The notes beneath the pieces were generated by a model. The model made no database searches, was not told the DNA's origin, and worked only from the letters and a program-made list of their open reading frames with translations. Made by a program: the position numbers and the translations under genes. Shown here piece after piece: positions 1 to 11,200 of a stretch of 64,000 nt of DNA. Position 1 is the first letter of the stretch. Every line of letters begins with the position of its first letter. The stretch spans positions 62,001-126,000 of the forward strand of contig JAAEAF010014929.1 in the NCBI GenBank assembly GCA_011037195.1, given 5' to 3'. The DNA comes from Triatoma infestans. Its lineage: Eukaryota; Arthropoda; Insecta; Hemiptera; Reduviidae.

Positions 1-409
1 TTTGTGCAATTTGATTTTTTAGAAGAATGTTCAGTTGGATGTTCAGAATGTTCAAATATTTACTTGAATATTCACATTTTTATGTGAATTTTAGTTCAAA
101 ATAAAAAAAAAAAATTATTAATAAAGTAAAATTGAAACATTTTGAAAAAATCATTAAAAAAGAGGGATGTATATTATCAGTATTATTATTATTATTGCAT
201 TAATGATTATTAATTGGAAAAACGTTTGTAATTAATTCAGCGTTTTTATGACCGTGTTGAATTAATTACTGAGCTCTTTGAGCTTTTATGACAGATCATA
301 ATTATTTTTTCATTCCAGTTTAATGTTTAAAAAGTACTAAGGATTTTTTTTTTTTTATTTATTTTATATATTTTAATTTAGTTCAAATAATTTAATATAT
401 TGTACCTTT

Positions 410-602
410 CAGAAATATTTCTGTTCTGATGATGAAATATACTGTCGGAAGTCTGACCAAAAACTAATGTTTCTGACCTAATTTATACATGTATTTATTT
501 CCTCCATTCCTCATATTCTGATGATGTTAACATGCAGCAAAAAAAAATGTTTCTAGTTTTATAATAGTGTAGATAGGAATAAATAGTCGTTATTAGGGAT
601 TG
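410..602 (+). repeat. Dispersed repeat, copy A (pair of 3741-3852)
   Basis: The segment starts CAGAAATATTTCTGTTCTGA and ends near a GTTATTAGGGATTG motif. The same beginning, middle (AATAGTGTAGATAGG) and end recur in the same orientation at 3741-3852. Copy A carries about 78 extra bases near 469-548 that copy B lacks. The two copies sit in different RET introns. Family unknown. Confidence 0.6.
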
Positions 603-769
603 CCCTTTTCAATGATCTACTGTTTCCGTATTTCCTTCTCACATGAGTCCTAATATTTATAAAGCCTAGGTTGATACGAAAGAAATCACCGATTCTGCAT
701 GAGAATTCTCAAACAAAATTTCAACTTATTTAAAAAAACAATTTTTGATCTTTTTTTCCAAATTTCTTA

Positions 770-853
770 TCTTACTTTTCTGGTAGTTATATGGGGCCAG
801 TTGGTTTTGGATAGCATAGGGTTTGGTCCCTACCTACAGACGAATAATAATTA
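770..853 (+). mobile_element. LINE 3' end, extremely 5'-truncated (family 1)
   Basis: The motif TATATGGGGCCAGTTGG followed by GGATAGCATAGGGTTTGGTC, CAGACGAATAATAAT is a close match to the 3' untranslated end of the LINE copy at 30288-31705 and to the reverse complement of the copy at 46536-48609. Only about 75-85 bases remain, ending in an AAT-rich tail. This is what 5'-truncated target-primed reverse transcription leaves. No coding sequence of the element is present here. Confidence 0.65.
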
Positions 854-1669
854 TGGCTTACTTTTGGCTCTTCTAAGACCATATTATCATCATCAGATTT
901 TACTGCTCTCCAGGAATTGAATTGCTGCTGGATTGCAACAGATTTTTATTTGTCAATTAAGAATTAGGACAATTTTAAAAATCCAAAATATTGCCTATTA
1001 TTCATTTTTACTACTTAGAAAAAAGATCATTGAAATTGCAAAAACGTTTGATTGATCTGATAGTTGAGAAAATTGCTGAAATTTCTGAATGTATAGTAAG
1101 AAGGGGAAGAGCAGCTTTTCTTTGCAAGCTAATAGACAAACCAGAAATCTAAAACATCCTCAGTTTGGATATAATATTTATTTCTCTTAGTCTTAAATCG
1201 ATTTAAATTCGATTTATGTTTTTTCAAATAAATTGATAACAGTTTAATTAACATTTTCGGATATTTCCATTATGTAACTCCAGAAGAGGTTCCATTTCCA
1301 AGCATATGATTTGTGACCTATCAATATTAATTTAAACATTCCATTTGTTTGTTTTTTTTAATAAAACTTTATGAATTGTTTTTTCTTTGGACCAAATCAG
1401 TTCTTATTATGATTCACGGAAATATTATTAGATAGAAGTTAGAAATGTGTTTATTAAATGAAAATAAATTACATAATACTTCTGTAAAACAAAAAATGCA
1501 ATTCATAGACATGGAATATATCCGTCTGTCGAGGTCTGTGTTATCATTTAGTTTATGAAGAATACAATAAAAATACATAAAAACCAATTGTAACATACAT
1601 AAGCGTAACAAACAAGTACAAGTTAACATAACTAAATTAAAATAAATAAAAAAAAGTAGAAAATAAATC

Positions 1670-1870
1670 TTTATAATAATAATTGTATTCGATAAGCTAG
1701 AGCATGTTGCACAAACTTTACTAACTGGGACCAGTTTATTCCTGTCACTATCTCAAGCATTTCTTTCTTGGTACATGATTCCTTGCCTAACCGGCGTACC
1801 CTTAGTTCCTCAATCCCTGACATTCCAAAAAGTATATGGTATCCTCTTTTTGTTCAAAACTACACAGGGA
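1670..1870 (-). pseudogene. Non-LTR retrotransposon ORF2 C-terminal fragment
   Basis: Read on the minus strand from about 1865, the translation runs CSLCSFEQKEDTIYFLEC, resembling the C-terminal Cys-rich motif (C-x2-C, then H/Y-F-L-x-C) that ends many LINE ORF2 proteins. It continues after one frameshift near 1815 as ELRVRRLGKESCTKKEMLEI and ends at a stop next to a TTATTATTAT tract. The fragment is a dead relic. It does not match the C-termini of the other two LINE families in the window, so it is probably a third family. Assignment to LINE is by motif only. Confidence 0.55.
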
Positions 1871-2131
1871 ACACATACGGAAATATTATTATTAATCTGT
1901 ATTCATATCGTTATAAACAAGTGGAATAATTAAAAAGTTATAAATACTTGTAAATTATGTATATTTTTTTAAGGATCGTTTCATTAAGGTTGGAAATTTT
2001 CAACGAATTATTTAAGGACAATTGACAACTTTTGTTCAGTTTTAGAAATATACTTTTTGTTCAAGACATTTGTAGTTATTCTTTTAATTTATTTAAGGAC
2101 TTTTTCATCTAAGTTAAGTTTATAATAGCAG

Positions 2132-2234
2132 GAGAACTGATAAGCTGTGACGGCCAATGCGTTCTGATACTTGTAGTTGTTGGAGGATGTCTAAGCATTG
2201 TGTTTGCCTCATTAGCTGTTTATTCTTCATCCAG
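2132..2234 (+). CDS. Ret: RET exon: transmembrane segment
   Basis: The frame reads GELISCDGQ followed by about 21 hydrophobic residues and YSSSR. The donor is CCAG|gttggt. The acceptor may be at 2128 or 2131 (ATAG or CAG), shifting the start by three bases without changing the frame. Confidence 0.75.
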
Positions 2235-5200
2235 GTTGGTTGCCTAAATTATTTATTTTTATGAAAATAAACATTTTATTTAGATTAGTTTTTTTTTTTC
2301 CTTTCTACAGAGGTTGCTGGCCAAATAAAAAGGCCAATTCTCGAGAGAATTACTCAACAGATGCTCTACTTTCAATGCCTGCTATAGAAATGACACCTCA
2401 AACGGAGACAATACATCATGTAAGTTTACTTCTGTCATGTAATAAATAATCCAGTAATTTATTCGAAACTATTATTTTGGAGCGTCATGAAGTTGTTCTA
2501 TTCTAATATATAACTTGCCACGCTGAATGCTTTTTTAAAATAAGCCTACTTATACAATATACCAAATTGATATTCGGATTAAAAATCCAGATTTTTTGAG
2601 TTGGACTAAAACTCAGTTCCTTTTCTGATTTTTTCACCTTGTGTTATTTTAAGGCGATTATTTTTGTTTTTTATCTCTAGGACTCCATGGTCTCAGAATA
2701 ATAAATAAAAGGAAGTGATCATTAATTGGTTTTGAAAGGACAAAAACCTGTTATCAAGTAGCACAGTAGCATTTACATTGATAGCATTTGTGGCACATTG
2801 ATGCCTCTTTTTAAAAACTCTCCAAATATCTAAAAAAATTACCAAAATCCGCTTCGACTATCATATTATACTAGATCTGTGAGAATATTTGTTCAGTTAC
2901 TGACTAATGCAAAATTGATGTTTCTTCTCATAGTGGTATAAAAGAGAACCTTTTTAGAGCTGCAATTGTACTATTATTACTCATTTTCTTGTAGTCTTGC
3001 ATTTTTATATTGCTTAGAATGACGGCTACTTACTTTCAATACTGGAAATAAGACAAAACTGTGATTAAAAATGAACTAGCAATCATTATGAGTTAAAACA
3101 TATTTGAGAATCTCATTTTAATGAGCACTGAACAAAAGGTTCTGCAAAAAAAGCTTAAAAGTATTAGTAAAAGGAACTTTGCACTTGTTAACTCTACAAA
3201 AAGTATCCTATTTTGAAATTGAAGAGTACGCAGAATAAAAACAAATGTGCTGAAATATTCTATGTTATATGTACTTCTACAATTCAGTTCCCATCATATC
3301 AGATGTTACAAGCCCCTCCTCATTAGTCTAATCGGACACAGTTCAGGGGTTTGTGTATTGGGTAGGCTGTTGTAGAGCTTTACATGAAAATATTTTCATT
3401 TTGCGTATAAAACAAACAAAATTGAATGTATTGATTTTTTTTATTTAAGTTTGAAGTGGATCCAAAATGGGAGATCCCTAGAAGTAGACTGTCAATTGAA
3501 GACTGTTTAGGCGAAGGAGAATTCGGACGAGTACTTAAAGCAACTGCAAGAGATTTACCTAATTGCCCAGGTGATTTATTTCCTAGTAATCTTAATACTT
3601 ACCAATTCTTAATGCATGTTTCAAATTTATTTTATTTTCACGAAGTTATTAATCCAAATTATCTTTGATTTTTATCTTCATATTACGTTAATTGCCGGAT
3701 TTTTAATGCCAACCTGAAAATAAAGCTTAAAAATGAATTCCAGAAATATTTCTCTTTTGATGATGAAATATACTGTCGGAAGTTTGACCAAAAAAAAAGT
3801 TTCTAGTTTTTTAATAGTGTAGATAGGCGTAAATAGTAGTTATTAGGAATGGGAAATCGAGCACCATAACAAGATGCTAAAATGAATTTATAGAATTTAT
3901 AAATAAATTTCCAGTTTATTTTGTTGACCTCCGCTTGGCAAAAGCAGCCATAGCAAAAATGCAATATTTAAAGAGACAAATGGTTAGTTTTAATATGTTG
4001 TATTAAGTAAACCCTCAATTTACCTATTTTTCTCCAGAAACACTTAATACATTTATACCTGCTGTAAAGCCTGATGCCGCATAATATGAGGAGAACAACA
4101 AAAAGAAATCTGATGATGTGAGATCCAGGCTTGTAAGGCGGATGTTTCAGAAGTTCCCAAACTAATTTTTCTTTAGTTTTAATAGTTGATCACGCAATAT
4201 GATGGCGAACGTTGTCCTGGAACTAAAGTCATTCCTTCCCTTTGGAAACCACATAGCTTTATGGGATCGCAAGTTTCATATTATTTTCTTGCATCTCTTT
4301 GTAGTTGATAGTACGCTGTCCGCCCAAAAAGTAAAGAAAATGTTACTTTTAATAAACCAAATATTGTTAGCAACACTCTGCCGGCTGATGGTTTGGTCTT
4401 GAATTTTTACCTCACACTTCACACAAGACCGGAATGCTTCCATTTCATGCTTTGACGTTGGATTCAGGCTTCTTTTTCCTTAGGTCTCTCAAGCAGTCAT
4501 TGGTAGTGACGGCAAGTTTCGCAGCATCGAAGAAGCGAAATCAAATGTGCTAAGTTGATCACACTTCCAACATAGAATTTTTTTACTGCCGGTAGAGAGA
4601 TGAGACAAATATGTAAGGGATTACGTCGATAAAAAGTAAATTGTGTGATATTCATTTAATGTAAACATTAAAACTACTACGATTGGTCTCCTACATGTGG
4701 AATAATCCTCCTATGTTCACTTCACAAAACAACGAAAGGAAAAAGTTAAAATTTTAATATCAATGCATCTTTTTCCGCCTCTGTGATTCAGTTTTACCAC
4801 TTCTATAATAAGAAAATAAATATTTAGCTAATTTTTTCTTCAATTCTCTGAGAATAGAACACGTTGGCACTAAACACCCCTTCTATATATAACTTACTTT
4901 TAAAAATAAGAAAATTGGCTGCATCCGCCTTAATATTTTTAAATGCTGCTGACAAATGTAAATACATACAATTCTCAAAAAAAAAATTTAGCTTTGCACT
5001 TTCTGAACAAACTTGTGGAACAAAACAGAAAAATAATTTTTCCTAAATAAATCTCAACCTTTCTAAGAGCATTATAAAATCAACTTCCAACTTATTCTTC
5101 ATCTTTATCTTTTTACACTTTGGTAAAAGGTTTTATTTTAGATTGAAAATAAAAATAATGATATCAAGCATTTATAAATTATATATAATTATTAAAAATA

Positions 5201-8200
5201 TAGACAAACAAATAACAAAAACATTACAAAAACACATTTTTCATTTTATTAGCAATACAATTATGTTTATTATTCCTTTAAAGTTGAAGTCATCATTGTT
5301 TTTATCTCATGCTGGATTAAATTCTTAACATCTAACAACTATTTCATTTTTTTGTTTTTAACACACAAATTGAAATTCAAGTGTAAAACTGTTTTGAGCA
5401 TGAAAATTACACATATTAACTTGGCAAAATCTTTCTTTAAATTTACATGTAATGAGTTTGTTATTTAAATGAAATAAAACTTTATTAAAAATTTATGTGC
5501 CTATTGTTATTTTAACAAGTATTCTAATAAAATACTGTTTTAACTAAAATAGTAATCTCGAATAAAAGTGTGTTTAAATATATCTAGAGTATTTTTTTTC
5601 ATTTTGAAGAATAATTTTTTTTTTAAAAGTAATTTTGAAGCGATTTTTAGTTTTTTAAACTGTAAATGTTATAAAAGCTGCTCAAATGTTTTCATTTTTC
5701 GGAATTAGGATACAACAATTAGATTTCACTTGCAAAAGTATAACATACCACATTACATATTAGTTTTTTTCATCACATTGATGCAAGATGAAAAACAGCT
5801 CTAATAATCAAATCAATACAGCAAGTCAGACAAAGAAATTTTAAGATTCTTTTCGTATATTAGGTTAGAAATTAAATTCATTTTTTATATCACAATTAGA
5901 ATTACATTATAAATTAAATTACAGATATATATATAATTTTTTCTTTTTTAAACACTGGCAATATAAAAATAGAATAAAAAGAAATGCTTGCCCATTTATT
6001 GCTGAGTTCGTCTGATAAGGTATTGTGTTATCTTCCTTTGTTGAGCCAAATTAAGTTGTTTACTCACAGCATATCGTTCCAGTTCACTCAGGTACTGAAT
6101 ATAGTCTGCGTTATGATCGCCCTGGGCACACATCCATAAAATGACCTTTCTCAGGCTATTTATCACTTCTGAAGTTGTTGGTATATCTTCTAGATCTTCT
6201 TCTCGATTATTTTGTGAATCTTTATAATCAAAATCCATTTCAGATAATGGTTGATTATCAGTAGATCCATTAAGTTGATTTGAATATGTTTGATTATAAA
6301 ATGTTTGTGGTACGCTGGCTGCTGTTGTAGTCGTTGAGCCCACCTGTACAGAAAGTCGCATTCTTTTCTTGTTATTGTCAAAATCTTGTTCAACATAACC
6401 ACCTGGATGAGGTACAATTACATCACATTCTACGGTTGAGTCAAATTTTCTTTTAAATCCATACTCCATAATTTTGATTTTTTTTTTTTTAAAAAAAAAG
6501 GAAAAAGTTCTGGATCTACCGACTTATAGAAAAAGGTTGTTACTTCTTTAGGTTAAGATGCCGGTCAGAACATAAAAATGTATACTTTGTCTACCTCTTT
6601 GCAATTGTTCAGTCTTTTGGGAGTATCCCTGATGAATATATGAAAGTACACAGCGGAACATTTAAGGTCACCTTTAAAAGAAAAAGAAAAATGGAGAGAA
6701 ACCTTACGAACTTACTACACTAGCTATCCGTCGAACTAAACTGGCGGGGTAGTATTCGATCTTATGAGCAGGGCTGCCAACCTTATTCGGCTCCTACAAT
6801 GCTGTGCAATGTAGAGTATAAATCTCCACCCATTTATTAATTTTATCTACTCATCAATATTTTAACTCTACACTCATCCAATTATAAAAAAGTACATCTA
6901 AAAAATTGGCTTAATCAAAATATTAATAACTTCGTCAGTAAACAGAATTCAATATTGTTTTGCGGTATAACTGCATTCATAAATTAAATTCTAAAAACTA
7001 AATTCTTTGTTTGATTTAAAAAAAAAAAATATGAAGACTTATTTTTGATCAGAATGCCCCGAAATTTGTTAAAAGCTACTTATTTAAACTCCACAAAATA
7101 AATATTCCGTATAATTTTTTTAAATATAAATTTTTATGTTTATTAAAATGTAGATTTTACGTCTTGTTTTTGTGGTAAAATTTATTTATTTATTTATTTA
7201 TTACGAAATTTACTATTGGCCGTCATCCAATCCCATACCTTTACGGATCTTCTTCCATGCTTCACAATGTCCACCACTTTCAGCTCTTCATTCAATTTTC
7301 TCTATACACTTACCTTTTCCTACTGAACGAAACAGATTAAATTTACTATCGTCCATAAAAATGCAATATCCCAGAAAATGTTTTATTTTTTTAGGAATTC
7401 TTCGGCGAATAGCAACTTCTTTTCTTTTATTTCATTGACTTGTTTCTAGCTAGCTGTACGGCTATTATATCCAGATTTTCTAAACACTCTTCATATTGTT
7501 TCACAACACACTAGCTTAGTTCTTCCTATTGACAACTATGTTGCCAATTTTGGTGCACTTTTTTTATTTTTTGCAAAAGCTATCTTTCATCTTGCACACT
7601 TCACTTTTTCCATAATAATAATTAATTTAAATTTCACGAACTTGAATACTCATTTGCTTCATGTTGAATTAGCCTCGAACCTGTGATGCTGAGATAGTTC
7701 AATAAAGACAAGTGAATGATGAATTAGAAGTAAAATATAAATTAATAAATAAAAACCACTAGTTTGGCATTGACGAGTAGGAAAAGTTATTTCCTAAAGC
7801 AGCTGTCCAGTTTTGAGTGTGACTACATTTTCTAACATTTATTTATTTTTGTAAAGATAAAGCTTGTTTTGTAATAAACTGCTCCTAATAAATCAAAAAA
7901 TAATAATTTAGAAATATTTACACTCACTCAGTCAAACATCTCAAAAAGAATAATGAAATATAGAGTCTACTTTTGAGAGAGTCACTATAACTCAAAAATG
8001 AACATCCTAGGAAGATCAAACTTCATAGGATTCTCACAGGTATTTAATCTAAGAAACAGGATTCTGAGGGATGGATTCTGTGTTGATGGATCTGCCTTCC
8101 AGCAAAATATTGTAATGATAACTCCATTTACAAAACTGTCATTATTGAAATGATTTATCTATTTTTTCCTTGCCTTCACAGGCTTCATGACGGTTGCTGT

Positions 8201-11200
8201 AAAAACTCTGAAAGACAATGCCAGCCCATCAGAACTAAGTGATCTAATGTCTGAGTACCAATTATTAAAAGAAGTATCCCATCCGAATGTAGTCAAACTG
8301 TTAGGAGCTTGCACTACTCCAGGAGCGCCAGTCTACATTATAATTGAATATTGTGCTCTAGGATCTTTAAGGTAAAACTATTCAGACAAGAGTATATGAG
8401 CCTTTCAAGGAGAATGAAGAGGCATTTTCAAAAAAAAATTTCAGGAACATGTGTTTTTAGAAGTTAATGGTTTAAAAATCCACGATTGTATGTGATTAAT
8501 AATGTCTCTTCTGCTAAAGGCATATATGTATATTTTTATCAGTATAAAGCGTACTTTGTATCAAAAGGCACATGAAAATGTATGTCATTTAGGGACTGGA
8601 AATACATCGCATGCTTTATGGAAATAGGGTGTCGAGGTTTATAAAAGGCTAGGAGATCGGATGGGAAAACCGTGTCTTATTGTGTATGTTGTTTACAGAA
8701 TTCCAGGAAACTGTTATAACTGAGGGATAGGTTGTTGGTATCCGTTCTAAAATTGATAGATAATTTATCTTTTTTAATATGTATCATTTACAATATTTTA
8801 TTATTATTATTGTTAATGGCGAAAATTTTAGTGTTTTCCATCCAGTAATATTCATATTTTAAAATTTCATATTCATTTTCAATTTCATATTTATTTTATT
8901 TGTATTAATTGTTTTCTAGAGCTTATTTGAGAAGATGCAGAAATGTAAAGACTGCTAGTGAACCAGGAAATATGGAAGCTATACAAATTAAAAATGAAAT
9001 TGTTCCAAGAGATGTTCTAAGTTTTGCGTGGCAAATTTCTAAAGGGATGGCCTATCTTGCAGAAATAAAAGTAAATAATATCATTTTCTTAATTAATTAT
9101 CTTTTTATCAATTATTTTGTAGGTTGTTTTAAATCTGATCTTTTCTCTCGTGTGTTTATAGCTTGTCCATAGAGATTTAGCAGCTAGAAACATTCTCTTA
9201 GCCACTGGTAAAGTTTGTAAAATTTCTGATTTTGGTCTAACTAGAGATGTATATGAAGATGATACTTATTTAAAGAAAAGTAGAGGAAGGGGTAATTTAC
9301 TTGTTTATATTCAGTTATTCAGTTTAATAATTTTGAATTAGCACTTTTGGAACATTAATCTCAGTACTATAATGCTATGACCTCTTGCATTTGACCACAT
9401 ATTCGCCTAATTTACAGTTACCATCAGAACACTTGCCTATAAATTATACCACGGTATACCTTTAACAAGGTCATTTAAAAAAAAGAATAAAAGTAATTTT
9501 CCAAAGAACTTCATTGGATCGGATTCAACAAAGGTTCCCATGTGCCATTAATCCAAACATTTTACTGCATTATTTTCCATATCATAGTAAATATTTCCTA
9601 TTGATAATCAAACCAAACCAACTATAAAGATAGTTATAGTAACGTCTCAAGTTGGAAAGAACCGTGCCGTATTAGCGAGTATAATTTCCGTTAGAATCCA
9701 CTTTTAACGTAGAATACGTTTTAAAGAGACCACCTATTTCGTAAAAAGCGATCGTTTTTCTCAGATCAAAAGCCGACGAACGTTTTGTGATAATATGAAG
9801 GTACGAATCAGAGACATTTTCCGTGGTAGCCTGCTTCGTTTTGTGGTCATCGACCGGTTTCGGGCGTTCGCCCATCTTCAGGATACGTTATTCAGACAGT
9901 GTGACAACACAGACTTGCATAGAGCAGAGTTATTTTGTCTATGACAGTCTGTGTTGTCACACTGTCTGAATAACGTATCCTGAAGATGGGCGAACGCCCG
10001 AAACCGGTCGATGACCACAAAACGAAGCAGGCTACCACGGAAAATGTCTCTGATGCTTTCCAGCTCTGCGGAACCAACCACCACAACAATGAAGGTATGA
10101 ACATTGAGTTGGAGATGGTTGCGGTGGGAAAACATAGAAACATATACTTTGCATGATGCAACTGTCATATGAGAGACCGTTTGAATTTGTTATCAGTTTT
10201 TCAACTAGATTTTTTTTTTAACTAGAATATATCAATTGCTATATTCAGAATTGTTTCTTGATTTCTTCGAGATATTCTTTTCATTATATAATCAGCGGTG
10301 TCTAGCCATTAATCTAAGTGGGTATTTTTGAAATTACTTTAAAGTAAACGTAATTGATGCTTAGACAGCTAATTCCCTACTTTTTACTAGTACTTTATTA
10401 ATAGAGCATCGGTAATAGGAAAGAAGACAATCGAGGATCAATCAAAAAAACATTTTCTTTTTAGTTAATCCCAACGTTTCGAATAGATTTATTATTTCAT
10501 TCAAGATAGCTTCATTATGTTTCATCTATAATTATATCATTACCTACTTTTTAAATACCTTTAGGAATAGCATAAATTTGTTCATTCGCAATTTACATAG
10601 TCATTATTGATTAATTTCCTTTAAACTTGAAAATGTTTACTAAATTTAACTGACCTTAAGATTATAGAACAGAACCTAAACGAAAAAGACACTTTTCGAG
10701 AAGCGTGTCTCTTGAACCCCTAAAATCTGACTTATTCAGGGAAAGGTTTCAAACAAAAGGTCTATATATATGTATAGTTAGCACGCCAAGTTCAAAGAAA
10801 CTCTTATCGGTTTCTTTATCGGGAAAATCGCTGAAAACTGAAAAAAAAACCCTTTTGAAAAGTCGCACTTCCGGTCAACCGTTTTTCTTCAAACTTGAAA
10901 TTTTGGCAACATATTTAATTCTTATTAATATTATATAGATGATAGAATCACATAACATAGGGAATTGGTACTTTAGAGGAAAGCCCCATCCACCAAAACG
11001 AATTTTCCCACAAAAAATTTTCAATTGAAAGTTGTCTTTACATATGTAGTTGATTGCCCGCAAGGGGTATCTGTTGCATGCAGTTACTTTGGTAGTAGCG
11101 ATCCCACGGGTTACTACCACAGCTCAGTATTCCATGCACTTCGGTCAGAATAGTACATAATACACTTAAACTACATACACTCCACTTTTTCCAGACAAGG

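Larger units (their letters stand above)
1..2131 (+). other. Upstream RET intron (partial), repeat-bearing
   Basis: This stretch precedes the first RET exon in the window and presumably belongs to the intron before it. I see no RET ectodomain exon here. It holds a short ATT microsatellite near 180-196, one half of a dispersed repeat pair (about 410-602), a LINE 3' end (about 770-853) and a LINE C-terminal coding fragment on the minus strand (about 1670-1870). The rest is AT-rich DNA without recognisable content. The missing cadherin-like and cysteine-rich ectodomain of RET must be encoded left of the window, if the gene is intact. Confidence 0.5.
3571..8181 (+). other. RET intron with nested antisense gene and repeats
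   Basis: This 4.6-kb intron splits the Gly-rich loop exon from the exon with the ATP-binding lysine. It holds repeat copy B (3741-3852), the intronless antisense gene (6469-5996) with a GC-richer putative leader near 6700-6780, and a Tc1 transposase relic (about 7205-7530, minus). A moderately GC stretch at 4200-4560 has short open frames but nothing I recognise. Confidence 0.8.

Noticed and set aside
4200..4560. Possible coding remnant (minus-strand [20 protein letters not shown])
   Set aside because: One short frame with mild coding look but no second block or family match; left unannotated.
9878..10168. 96- and 89-codon minus-strand frames in the RET intron
   Set aside because: They read through the arms of a perfect foldback, so open frames on both strands follow from the repeat. 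The sequence has no family resemblance.
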